Source of the DNA: Echinicola rosea
Lineage (GTDB): Bacteria; Bacteroidota; Bacteroidia; Cytophagales; Cyclobacteriaceae
Direction of reading: 5' to 3'
Assembly: GCF_005281475.1 (NCBI RefSeq)
Contig: NZ_CP040106.1
Coordinates: 4,802,501-4,866,500 of the forward strand
DNA length: 64,000 bases
The notes under the pieces were generated by a model that was not told the DNA's origin, did not search any database, and saw nothing but the letters and a program-made list of their open reading frames with translations. Positions 27,120 to 35,875 of the stretch are shown here, piece after piece; within the stretch, counting starts at the first letter, position 1; each line of letters opens with the position of its first letter. The translations under genes were made by a program, and so were the position numbers.

Positions 27120-27206
27120 GGGCTTTTGAGTTATTGGGTTGAATGGTAAATTAAGTTTTTGGGACACAGTTTGATGTTTAGTCAATAGTCCACAGACTCG
27201 CTGGTA

Positions 27207-27274
27207 AGGATTTGCAATCCTAACTATCCATTAGCAGGGTCATATAATCCACTAGATGTTCGAGATTTGCAATC
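27207..27274. repeat. Two short GGATTTGCAATCC-type hairpins
   Basis: AGGAT-TTGCA-ATCCT (27207-27221) and GATTTGCAATC (27264-27274) are small perfect stems in the gap between the kinase and the permease. They match the hairpin at 15263-15283. Confidence 0.45.
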
Positions 27275-27287
27275 CCATTTTTAGTAT

Positions 27288-28169
27288 TTACTTATAATCT
27301 TCCTTTTGGACTTTCCAGCTACATGCTGCGCCGATCAGGGCCGCCTGCTCTCCCAATTCAGTAATTCTGATGGGCGTATCGAGGCCTGCACGGTCAAGTT
27401 CCTCCTTCACAATGGGCAGGAAAAGTTCTTCGGCTTTAGAAATATTCCCCCCAAGTACTATGACCTGGGGGGATTCTTTTTTAATAAAACCGATGAGAAA
27501 ACGCGCCAGATTTTCACCAAATTCCTTGAAAATATCTGCTGCATAGGCCCTGTTTTCTGGCTCTACAGTGAGCTCTCGGACTTCAGTTATAGCCCTACCG
27601 GTGTTTTTCTGGTAAGCTTCCACAAACCATCTCGTAGAGACATAGTCCTCCACTATACTTCCTTTAAATGGACTGCACCAGAGCGCGGCATCTTCGGCAA
27701 ATTCCCCATGATACCGGGAACTCCCCAGCCCCGTCCCAAGCGTCAGACCGATGGCATGATCATATGATCTAGCGGCACCACTGGCCACTTCACCCTGCAA
27801 AAAGCACGCAGCGTCATTTTCGAAGTGGATGCTTTCGGTATCACAGCCTAAAGCTTCTGCAAGCATTTTTTTCACTTCCAAGCCATACAAAGAGGTGTAT
27901 TTGCCTTGCTGCTCGATCAGTGAGACACCATTTGGGTAATCAAACGGCCCCGGCATCGCAATGCCGATCTTAAGGTGCTGCAGGGAATATCCCGGAATGG
28001 CCTCTATGGCCCTTTTCCATTCATCGATAATAGAGCCTGCACTACCGGAAGAATCCACCTCCCTTCTTACCAAAGAGGCCTCATCCAACACGTTCGTATC
28101 CAGGTCCACCAGTCCTGCGGTAATGTGAGACCCACCGATATCTATTCCTACTACATTTCTTTTGTTCAT
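27288..28169 (-). CDS. ROK-family sugar kinase of PUL A
   Basis: A 293-residue cytoplasmic kinase. ATG 28169 (MNKRNVVGIDIGGSHITAG) is chosen; the longer frame upstream overlaps the GH92 gene and lacks conservation. Readable motifs are VGIDIGGS, AMPGPFDYPNG, ENDAACFLQGE with the catalytic Asp, and LTLGTGLGSS. As in the kinase at 13909, the CxCGxxGC zinc cluster is absent. It lies 31 bp after the GH92a gene and 168 bp before the permease, so it probably phosphorylates the mannose released by the GH92 enzymes. Glucose is an alternative. Confidence 0.86.
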   Translation of the reverse strand: MNKRNVVGIDIGGSHITAGLVDLDTNVLDEASLVRREVDSSGSAGSIIDEWKRAIEAIPGYSLQHLKIGIAMPGPFDYPNGVSLIEQQGKYTSLYGLEVKKMLAEALGCDTESIHFENDAACFLQGEVASGAARSYDHAIGLTLGTGLGSSRYHGEFAEDAALWCSPFKGSIVEDYVSTRWFVEAYQKNTGRAITEVRELTVEPENRAYAADIFKEFGENLARFLIGFIKKESPQVIVLGGNISKAEELFLPIVKEELDRAGLDTPIRITELGEQAALIGAACSWKVQKEDYK

Positions 28170-28200
28170 CTGTGGTCGTTGCTCTTGTGTTGAACTGCCT

Positions 28201-30495
28201 TTATTCGTTGGAGAGTGAAAAAGGGAAGTCTGCTTTTTTAGTACCTCGCTTTTTGTTGGGAGTGGCTGACATATCAAAGTCCAGCAGGGCACCCTTCATC
28301 AGCTCCTTGTGGCTTAGCCAGTTCTTCGAGTAGCTTTTGCCATTTACCTTCAGCCCCTCAATGTATCGGTTTTCAGCACTGTTTTCAGGAGCACTGATCA
28401 CTATTTCTTCTCCATTTTGAAGCGAAAGGGTTACTTTCTTAAACAGTGGCGCACCGATCACATACTCGTCCGTTCCTGGACATACGGGATAGAAGCCCAA
28501 GGCAGAAAACACATACCAAGCAGAAGTCTGTCCATTGTCCTCATCACCGCAGTAGCCGTCTGGCGTAGGCATGTACATGCGGTTCATGGTCTCTCTCACC
28601 CAGTGCTGTGCTTTCCAAGGTTCTCCTGCATAATTGTACAAATAAATCATGTGCTGGATCGGCTGGTTTCCGTGGGCATACTGGCCCATATTGGCGATCT
28701 GCATCTCTCTAATTTCGTGGATCACGCCACCGTAATAGCTGTCATCAAACACTGGAGGCAAGGAAAAAACCTTGTCCAGCTGAGCCACAAACTCCTTCTG
28801 ACCGCCCATAAGGTCGATCAAGCCCTGTACGTCGTGGAAGACAGACCAGGTGTAATGCCAGCTGTTCCCTTCGGTAAAAGCATCTCCCCACTTGAATGGG
28901 TTAAAAGGAGCCATAAATTCACCATCCTTGTTCTTGCCCCGCATCAGCTTGGTTTCGGGATCATACAGCTTTTTGTAGTTAAAACTTCTTTGCTTGTACA
29001 GCTCAATTTCCTCTTTAGGCTTGTCCAAAGCTTTTGCCAATTGGTAGATGGTAAAATCATCGTAGGCATACTCCAGCGTTCTCGCAGCATTTTCATTGAT
29101 GCCTACATCATAAGGCACATAGCCCAATTCTTTGTAGTATTCTGCACCTGCACGTCCCACTGCGGTCAACGGACCGGCATTATTGGCGCCGTGGATCACG
29201 GCTTCATAAAGTGTCTCAATATCATAATCGTAGTCTCCTTCATATTTCAAGAAAGCATCAGCCACTACTGAAGCAGAATTATTGCCCACCATCACATTCC
29301 GCAGACCGGGGCTGGCCCATTCTGGCAACCAACCACTCTCCTTGTAGGCATTGGCAAGACCTTCCTGCATCTGGGCATTCAGTTCGGGATACATCAAGTT
29401 CAGGAAAGGAAACAATGAACGGAATGTGTCCCAAAAACCCGTATCGGTAAACATATAACCCGGCAGTACTTCACCATTATAGGGACTGTAGTGCACCACA
29501 TTGCCATCGGCATCGTATTCGAAGAATTTTCTTGGAAACAACAGTGACCGGTATAGGCAAGAATAAAAAGTCTCCATTTGATCTTGAGTACCACCAGAAA
29601 CGTCGATACGGCCGAGCTGCTCATCCCAGGTTTTTCTTCCTAGCGCTTTTAAGGCATCGAAGTCATGGTTTCCAATTTCCTGAAGGTTGATGGCAGCTTG
29701 TTCATAACTGATAAATGAGGAGGCCACTTTGGCATTCACCACTTCACCTTTGGCAGTCTTAAAGCCAATAACAGCTCCTGCGTGATTGGCATCTGCTTCA
29801 AGCGCATCCTGAAGGTTGCCGTCTTGGAAGGTCTTGTTAAAGGTAAATTCCTTATCAAATTCCACTACAAAATAATTGCGGAAATTATCCGGAACACCAC
29901 CGCTATTTCGTGTGGTATAGCCGATAATTTTATTTTCTTCCGGAAGAACCTTCACATATGACCCCTTGTCAAAAGCATCCAATACCACAAAAGCATCATC
30001 CGTTTCGGGAAAGGTAAATCGGAATCGGGCCGCTCTTTCTGTCGGTGTTATCTCAGTGGTCACATCATGGTCAGCGAGATAAACGCTGTAATAATACGGC
30101 GTCACCGTCTCCGCTTTGTGGGAAAACCAACTTTGACGTTCTTCTTCTTTAAACTTCGGTTCACCGGTCACCGGCATGATCGAGAATTGCCCATAATCAT
30201 TCATCCACGGGGATGGTTGGTGGGTTTGCTTGAAGCCTTTGATTTTGGTGGCATCGTACATGTACGCCCATCCGTCGCCCATCTTTCCGGTTTGGGGAGT
30301 CCAAAAATTCATCCCCCAAGGCATCGCAATAGCGGGATATACATTGCCATTGGATAAACTGTAATCGGAATCCGTACCCATCAGGGGTTTGGCGTAGTCC
30401 ACTGGATGATCCACTTTCTCGACAAGGTCAGACTGGCCATAAGCCGTCACGGCCAAGGTCATCATTGCCAAGGTTTTGGTCAAAAATGTCTTCAT
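28201..30495 (-). CDS. GH92 family alpha-mannosidase (copy a)
   Basis: Exported GH92 enzyme of 764 residues (signal peptide about 1-20, AVTAYGQ). It shows YAKPLMGTDSDYSLSNGN at the N-terminus and LEYAYDDFTIYQLA. HGNQPIQHMIYLYNY is at about residue 610 and GDEDNGQTSAWYVFSALGFYP near the end. It belongs to a different GH92 branch than copy b: identity looks limited outside motifs, and the GNEPSHH Glu is Gln here. This suggests another linkage or aglycone preference. It has its own promoter with a -7 box at 30589 and the shared 19-bp element at 30612. Confidence 0.92.
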   Translation of the reverse strand: MKTFLTKTLAMMTLAVTAYGQSDLVEKVDHPVDYAKPLMGTDSDYSLSNGNVYPAIAMPWGMNFWTPQTGKMGDGWAYMYDATKIKGFKQTHQPSPWMNDYGQFSIMPVTGEPKFKEEERQSWFSHKAETVTPYYYSVYLADHDVTTEITPTERAARFRFTFPETDDAFVVLDAFDKGSYVKVLPEENKIIGYTTRNSGGVPDNFRNYFVVEFDKEFTFNKTFQDGNLQDALEADANHAGAVIGFKTAKGEVVNAKVASSFISYEQAAINLQEIGNHDFDALKALGRKTWDEQLGRIDVSGGTQDQMETFYSCLYRSLLFPRKFFEYDADGNVVHYSPYNGEVLPGYMFTDTGFWDTFRSLFPFLNLMYPELNAQMQEGLANAYKESGWLPEWASPGLRNVMVGNNSASVVADAFLKYEGDYDYDIETLYEAVIHGANNAGPLTAVGRAGAEYYKELGYVPYDVGINENAARTLEYAYDDFTIYQLAKALDKPKEEIELYKQRSFNYKKLYDPETKLMRGKNKDGEFMAPFNPFKWGDAFTEGNSWHYTWSVFHDVQGLIDLMGGQKEFVAQLDKVFSLPPVFDDSYYGGVIHEIREMQIANMGQYAHGNQPIQHMIYLYNYAGEPWKAQHWVRETMNRMYMPTPDGYCGDEDNGQTSAWYVFSALGFYPVCPGTDEYVIGAPLFKKVTLSLQNGEEIVISAPENSAENRYIEGLKVNGKSYSKNWLSHKELMKGALLDFDMSATPNKKRGTKKADFPFSLSNE

Positions 30496-30588
30496 TATTT
30501 TGGTTATTTAGTTATTTGGTTATTTGCTATTCATGTATAGGGTGATCAGTATTTATCCATCCCTCCTGTCACATAATTGGCATTGTTA

Positions 30589-30596
30589 CAAATATA
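30589..30596 (-). promoter_or_regulatory. -7 promoter box of GH92a
   Basis: On the minus strand the sequence TATATTTG is an exact TAnnTTTG match, 93 bp before the ATG at 30495. The shared 19-bp element lies 15 bp upstream of it, where the -33 element would be. Confidence 0.6.
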
Positions 30597-30611
30597 TTAT
30601 CTAAACGTTAA

Positions 30612-30630
30612 AAAGCTAAACCCTTTTAGT
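30612..30630. promoter_or_regulatory. Candidate operator, copy 1
   Basis: AAAGCTAAACCCTTTTAGT is identical to 35971-35989 upstream of the susC gene. It contains a palindrome CTAAA-CCCT-TTTAG. It overlaps the expected -33 region of the GH92a promoter. The LacI-type regulator encoded at 36549-37583 is the likely binder (inference). Confidence 0.65.
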
Positions 30631-30848
30631 TTTTATTTTTGATTAATTTTCAGGGCATCATATGGTCATCATCCGAACGCGATCAAAATCTCGTCACTGA
30701 AAAGTATAGGGTGGAACGCGGAGAGGATTGGAAGGATTACTGCAAAGGTCTCCGCTACGGCTATCAAATCCGGGATAACGACGGATCAAGGGTAAAAGTT
30801 GGGGATTGGGAGTTTAGTAATTGGCAAAACCACGGAAAAACAAAAAAA

Positions 30849-30937
30849 TGCCACCAAGTTCCTAAGGCACTAAGTGCATGTTTATCCTGCATGGAAAGGA
30901 ATACATAATTGCTTTGTGCCTGGGAGCCTTGGTGGCA
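30849..30937. repeat. Inverted pair of the dispersed GCCAC repeat
   Basis: TGCCACCAAG-TTCCTAAGGCAC (30849-30870) is matched in reverse by 30916-30937, whose complement is TGCCACCAAG-GCTCCCAGGCAC. The right arm with its neighbour AATTGCTTTG (from 30907) recurs at 44551-44585. The pair forms a 22-bp imperfect stem. Confidence 0.65.
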
Positions 30938-31047
30938 TATGATTGTTCCGGTAACTAAATTGACCTACTCACAGAAGTATTGCTTGATCCAAAATGACGC
31001 CAAACCGTGCATTCAAGGGCAATTTCGGTAGGTTCTTTAGTGACAAA

Positions 31048-31129
31048 AAAGCCACAGACACACAGATCGTAGATGAGCAGCGGTGCTTTTGGGGCTACTT
31101 CCATCATTTATCTGTGAATCCGTGGCTTT
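31048..31129. repeat. Inverted repeat, AAAGCCAC...CACAGAT arms
   Basis: AAAGCCACAGACACACAGAT (31048-31067) is complementary to ATCTGTGAATCCGTGGCTTT (31110-31129) at 17 of 20 positions. It lies 34 bp after the susD stop codon and could act as terminator or mRNA stabiliser. Confidence 0.6.
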
Positions 31130-31162
31130 ACTATAATTTGTTGTGTTCCTTATCCTGACCGT

Positions 31163-32791
31163 TTATTGGTTATAGCCAGGGTTTTGCTCTAGGTTAGGAT
31201 TAAGGGCCGTTTGAACGTGAGGAATCGGAAACAACTCCTTATTGGGGTCGTTAGTAGCCTCATGATCCCACCAGCTTCCTTGGGTAAAATCACCAAAGCG
31301 GATCAGGTCTGTCCTTCGCTTGCCCTCGAAGATAAACTCTCTGCCACGCTCTGCGAGCAGTTCCTCTAGCGTCAGCGTAGAAGTAGTGTACATCGCATCC
31401 GCCCAGTCAGCATCGGTAAATGCGCGCTGCCTGCTGGCATTGATCAGGTCCACCGCTTCCTGTGTGGCCATACCTCCATTTTGGCGCAAAATTGCCTCCG
31501 CTTTGTTGAAGTACAGCTCAGTCAATCGGTAAATGATGTAGTCATTTTCCCAGTAATTTTCATCATCCTTGGTGCCAGACCGGTATTTATTGAAGCGTGC
31601 TCCACTGTTTTCCTCTCCTTCGGTCATGCTGCCTTCTCCAGTAGCCCCTTCACTGTTTCTCCGGATGGTATTCACATACTCCAAAGGCTGGCCATCATAT
31701 TCTTCTGTACCAAGTATAGGCTCTTCGGTTCCGTACTTATATTGTGTCCCAAAGAGGAACCATTCCTGCTTTCTGAGGTCATTTTCCTGATAAGCATCAA
31801 AAGCTGAAGGAATCACCACAAAAGCATTCCAGCCACTGAAAGTAACATCCCATACTTCAGAAATATTGCTATAGCCCACATAGAATCCTCCCCAATTAAA
31901 CTCAAAGCCACCTTTTCGGCTAAAAGCAAACTGGAAGATATTTTCAGGAGACATATGGTTGGTATTGTTAAATGGCCCCAAAATATCAGGGTCCAGCTCC
32001 ATGGTGCCCGTAAGACTTCCTCCCTCACCATCTATGACCTTATCACTGTATTCGATACACTTATCATACATCGCTGTCCCAGCCCATTTTTCGGCATTCA
32101 GGTAAAGCTCCGAAAGCATGGCATAACCTGCTGCCTTGGACACTCGACCTACCATCTCTTGCGACAGCGGCTGCAGCAGCTCCACATTGTCCAACAACTC
32201 CTGCTCTACAAAAGCAAAGACTTCTTGTCTGGTGGCCGTTGGTGGATTGATGGGCTCTCCCACTGTGGTCACGATAGGTACATTGCCCCACATGTCCATA
32301 ATTTTCAGATAGTGGTATGCATGCATAACCCTTAGCTCTGCTAAAATGGAGGCCTTATCGTCCGAGGTCATTCCTATGCTTTCAAAATTAAGCTCTTCCA
32401 TATCTGCAATTACTGCATTTACATAGCCTAATCCTTCCCACATCAATGCCCATGAACCTCTCAACCTTGGCTCTTGGGAAGTCCAAGTATGGTAATGCAA
32501 CCTGATATGGTCTCCTCCATCATATCCATGACGACCTTTCTGAGGCCAAGCTACTTGATCTGCGGCCATTTCACCGTGATAATAGTAGCCGCTCTGCCCG
32601 GTAGGCGCTAACCAGGCCTGCATATGGGTAAACGGCCGAAGCACTCCTTCCATCACCTCTGTTTCATTGCTATAGAAGCTGTCTTTTGTTAGTTCATTAT
32701 AGACAGTTTCATCCAAATCCATACAGGATACCGTTCCCAATATCGCTGCAGGAGCAAGTATTCCTACTATTTTATTGATATATTTTTTCAT
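31163..32791 (-). CDS. SusD/RagB-type glycan-binding lipoprotein (PUL A)
   Basis: Outer-membrane surface lipoprotein of 542 residues that captures glycan and lids the partner SusC pore. The lipobox TVSC gives a lipidated Cys23 after a 22-residue signal. N-terminal TPR-like helices contain ATRQEVFAFVEQELL and KAAGYAMLSELYL. The C-terminal end RGREFIFEGKRRTDLIRFGDF is the SusD/RagB signature, and it finishes LNPNLEQNPGYNQ. Its gene starts 12 bp after the susC stop, as expected for a pair. Confidence 0.93.
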   Translation of the reverse strand: MKKYINKIVGILAPAAILGTVSCMDLDETVYNELTKDSFYSNETEVMEGVLRPFTHMQAWLAPTGQSGYYYHGEMAADQVAWPQKGRHGYDGGDHIRLHYHTWTSQEPRLRGSWALMWEGLGYVNAVIADMEELNFESIGMTSDDKASILAELRVMHAYHYLKIMDMWGNVPIVTTVGEPINPPTATRQEVFAFVEQELLDNVELLQPLSQEMVGRVSKAAGYAMLSELYLNAEKWAGTAMYDKCIEYSDKVIDGEGGSLTGTMELDPDILGPFNNTNHMSPENIFQFAFSRKGGFEFNWGGFYVGYSNISEVWDVTFSGWNAFVVIPSAFDAYQENDLRKQEWFLFGTQYKYGTEEPILGTEEYDGQPLEYVNTIRRNSEGATGEGSMTEGEENSGARFNKYRSGTKDDENYWENDYIIYRLTELYFNKAEAILRQNGGMATQEAVDLINASRQRAFTDADWADAMYTTSTLTLEELLAERGREFIFEGKRRTDLIRFGDFTQGSWWDHEATNDPNKELFPIPHVQTALNPNLEQNPGYNQ

Positions 32792-32803
32792 GATTTCCTC
32801 GCT

Positions 32804-35800
32804 TTAAAATCCAACTTTTAGGCCCAACGCAAATGATTTTGTTCGAGGGTAAAATCCCCTACCATCTATACCGGTGTTCAGCCCAACATCTTGTAACTCA
32901 GGATCTATACCAGAATAGCCTGAAATAGTCAACAAGTTTCGCCCTGTGGCGTACACCCTCAGATTCCTGAAATACTGACTGTTCAGTTCAAAATTATAAC
33001 CCAATGTTATATTATCCAGCTTCACAAAACTTCCGTTTTCTAAATAGTAATCCGAGTACTGCGGATCGTCATCGAGTTCGGCGTGGGTAGTGATCGCACT
33101 TTCTAACAGGTTATTTGGTAGCCATTTCATGTTACCGAAATACATCTCCTTGGTATTTAGAATATCAAAGCCAAATTTCCCTCTGAAGAATATGGAAAGG
33201 TCAAAATTCTTATAAGTAAACGTATTGTTCAATGAAGCCATATACTTCGGAACACCGTTACCGATGACCGTAAGGTCTTCTGTGGTCATGTCCTCGGCTT
33301 CCCCAATCGAACCATCTGCTTTGTAAAATTGCCACTTGCCATCTTCGGAAAATCCTGCAAACCGTTTTCCATAAAAGTTCCCGATAGGACCGCCATCTTC
33401 TATCCTAATGGCATTTCCAAGATTTCCGGGACTTGGCAAACCTCCCTCTTCAATCCATGAAATCGTAAAGACATCATTGGAAAGTGACGTTACTTTATTT
33501 CGTTGGGTATTGGCAGTAAGATCAGCTCTCCAGCTAAAGTCCGTATTCTTTATTATGGTAGAAGTCAGGTAAAGCTCAATCCCTCTATTGTTGATACTAC
33601 CAACGTTCGTCAATAGATTATTCTTGGCATATGCTGGCTGTTGGGAGGTATATTCATAAAGTAAATCTACCGTTTCCCTATTGTACAAATCAAGGGAACC
33701 ACCTAGCATGTTATTGAACAATAAAAAGTCAAACCCTAAATTCCATTCTTTCTTCTTTTCCCATCTCAAATCGGGGTTCGGGTTTCTTGACAGACCATAA
33801 GTTTGATAATAAACCCCTTCCTGAGGATATACCCCGCCTTCAGAAAGCGTGATCAACGACTGGTAATTATCTATTCCTTGGTTTCCGGTAACCCCATAGC
33901 CCAACCTCACTTTTAAGTTGTTTACCGCTGAACTATTAGCGAGGAAACGCTCTTTGGTCAATTCCCAACCTACGGATACCGCTGGGAAATTTCCCCACTT
34001 ATGGTTGGCACCAAACCGAGAAGAACCTTCTCTTCTTAGGGTCGCTTGCACAAAATACTTTTCTTGGAATGCATAACTCGCTCTTGCAAAAAAGGCTATC
34101 AAGGTATTGTCTTCTTTAAAACTATCCATCCCTGGACGAGGAAGTTGTGTATTATTAATAGCACTACCTGCGCTCAGGTTCCAATCGAGAAAGCCATCCG
34201 TCGTAAAGCCATTATTGTTGACATTGAACTCTTCTGTTGTAAAGTACTGGTAACTGTAACCGACGATGGCATCAAACGAATGATCGGTATTGAATATCTT
34301 CTTATAGTTTAGGGTACCTTCGAAGGTGTTGGACCAATCCAGGTGATTGAACTTAGAAGCATAGCCCATCCCTTGGTATTCAGATGTGGGACGGTTGGCG
34401 AAGTCATTCATCGACTGGTAATACCGGTCATTGTAATTGTTCCTGATATAGGCACCAAAAGCGGAAGCTTTCAGCCCATCGATGATTTCATAGGTCAACC
34501 GCACATCCCCCGAAAAGGTGGACTTGTTCCGTTCATCGATCCGATTGGCATAGCGGGAAAGGGGATTGTAATTGTTATAGGCTTGCGTCTCTACATATGA
34601 ACCATCGGGGTTAAAAATAGGAGCTGTGGGGTTTCGCTGAATGGCCTGCTCAAAGTCCCCACCTTGTCCACCTAGCCTGTTGGCATCACTGAAGTTGACC
34701 GCAAGGTTGGATGCCAAGGTAAGTTTGTCCTGAAATCCCGTCTGACTAAAGCTAACCCGGCCACCAAATTGTTTATTACTGTTTTCCTGCGCAATTCCCT
34801 CGGCACCATTATAATAAAACGAAGCCCTGTAAGTGGAATTTTCGCCACCACCGGAAGCAGCAAAATTATGGTACTGGCTAAGGTTCTGCTTGTTCAGCAA
34901 TCGATCATACAAGTCTGTGGAGCTACCCAGGTCATTACCTTCCTCGATCAAGCCTTGGTCGATCAGGCCACGATATTGGTCTGCTGTAAGAAAATCAGGT
35001 TTCCTGTCCACATATTCCCGTTGGAAATAGGTCGAATAATCAAATCGGGATTCTCCCGCTTTTCCTTTTTTGGTAGTGATGAGAATTACCCCGGCATTGC
35101 CTCGGGTACCATAGATGGCCGCAGCAGAACCGTCTTTCAGTACATCAAAGGAAGCAATATCATCCTGCTGAAGCAGGTCCAAACTCCCTCCGGGAATACC
35201 ATCGATAACAATCAATGGACTGGTCGTGCCCACTAAAGAGGTCAAGCCCCTCAACTGGATATCCGTAGATCCATTGGGATTGTTTCCTTGAGGTCGATTG
35301 ATGTTAAGGCCGGCCACTTTACCTTGGATCAGCTCCATCGGTGAACGCATACCGCCCTGTACAAAGTCATCTTCCTCGACATTGGCCACCGCAGAAGTAA
35401 TCTCCCGCTTCTTTTGAGATCCATAGCCGATCACCACAAATTCCTCCAGAGATTCCGTATCGGAAGTCATCTCCACATCCAAGGTCGATTGGCCGCCCAC
35501 AGGAACTTCCTGGCTCGCCATTCCGATAAAGCTAAAGACCAACACCGCCTCATCGGAGGCTACGTTGATCTTATACTTGCCGTCCAGGTCTGTCACGGTA
35601 CCATTGGTTGTACCTTTTTCTAAAATGGAAACGCCCGGAAGAGGCTCTCCCGATTCATCGGTCACGACACCGGTCACTTCCTTAGCTGTGGTTTGAAAAA
35701 ACGAAACACCATCTGCGGCGCCCGCTTCACCTGCTACAAAAACTGCTTCTTCCGCCTGTGTGGCGGAGCTGATTGCTCCTGAGAATAGCATCATTAAAAC

Positions 35801-35875
35801 GCCTCCTCTCAATGTGCGAAAGCCAATACTGCTGCTGCCGCCAAAGCGACTGACAGCTGGTAACTTTTCTTTCAT
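32804..35875 (-). CDS. SusC/RagA-type TonB-dependent transporter (PUL A)
   Basis: Outer-membrane TonB-dependent glycan importer of 1023 residues. The signal region is long (about 1-42, ending ATQAEE). A carboxypeptidase-like regulatory domain follows (GVVTDESGEPLPGVSILEKGT). The plug carries the SusC motif FVVIGYGSQKKREITSAV and AAIYGTRGNAGVILITTKKG. The barrel ends in LGLKVGF with a terminal Phe, as the BAM machinery requires. No STN domain is present, so it is not controlled by FecR signalling; the LacI regulator upstream fits instead. With SusD it probably imports mannose-rich oligosaccharides. Confidence 0.93.
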   Translation of the reverse strand: MKEKLPAVSRFGGSSSIGFRTLRGGVLMMLFSGAISSATQAEEAVFVAGEAGAADGVSFFQTTAKEVTGVVTDESGEPLPGVSILEKGTTNGTVTDLDGKYKINVASDEAVLVFSFIGMASQEVPVGGQSTLDVEMTSDTESLEEFVVIGYGSQKKREITSAVANVEEDDFVQGGMRSPMELIQGKVAGLNINRPQGNNPNGSTDIQLRGLTSLVGTTSPLIVIDGIPGGSLDLLQQDDIASFDVLKDGSAAAIYGTRGNAGVILITTKKGKAGESRFDYSTYFQREYVDRKPDFLTADQYRGLIDQGLIEEGNDLGSSTDLYDRLLNKQNLSQYHNFAASGGGENSTYRASFYYNGAEGIAQENSNKQFGGRVSFSQTGFQDKLTLASNLAVNFSDANRLGGQGGDFEQAIQRNPTAPIFNPDGSYVETQAYNNYNPLSRYANRIDERNKSTFSGDVRLTYEIIDGLKASAFGAYIRNNYNDRYYQSMNDFANRPTSEYQGMGYASKFNHLDWSNTFEGTLNYKKIFNTDHSFDAIVGYSYQYFTTEEFNVNNNGFTTDGFLDWNLSAGSAINNTQLPRPGMDSFKEDNTLIAFFARASYAFQEKYFVQATLRREGSSRFGANHKWGNFPAVSVGWELTKERFLANSSAVNNLKVRLGYGVTGNQGIDNYQSLITLSEGGVYPQEGVYYQTYGLSRNPNPDLRWEKKKEWNLGFDFLLFNNMLGGSLDLYNRETVDLLYEYTSQQPAYAKNNLLTNVGSINNRGIELYLTSTIIKNTDFSWRADLTANTQRNKVTSLSNDVFTISWIEEGGLPSPGNLGNAIRIEDGGPIGNFYGKRFAGFSEDGKWQFYKADGSIGEAEDMTTEDLTVIGNGVPKYMASLNNTFTYKNFDLSIFFRGKFGFDILNTKEMYFGNMKWLPNNLLESAITTHAELDDDPQYSDYYLENGSFVKLDNITLGYNFELNSQYFRNLRVYATGRNLLTISGYSGIDPELQDVGLNTGIDGRGFYPRTKSFALGLKVGF

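Larger units (their letters stand above)
30496..31162. other. Regulatory and repeat region between susD and GH92a
   Basis: No gene is supported. In transcription order (minus strand) it holds two large imperfect hairpins (31129-31048 and 30937-30849), about 200 bp of unremarkable sequence, the 19-bp shared element (30630-30612) and a perfect -7 box (30596-30589). The layout suggests that susCD readthrough is limited and GH92a is expressed from its own controlled promoter. Confidence 0.6.

Noticed and set aside
28170..28292. N-terminal extension of the PUL A ROK kinase
   Set aside because: It overlaps the end of GH92a, and the kinase fold begins right at the ATG at 28169.
30639..30908. 89-codon plus-strand frame
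   Set aside because: It spans the hairpin repeats between susD and GH92a and has no recognisable domain.
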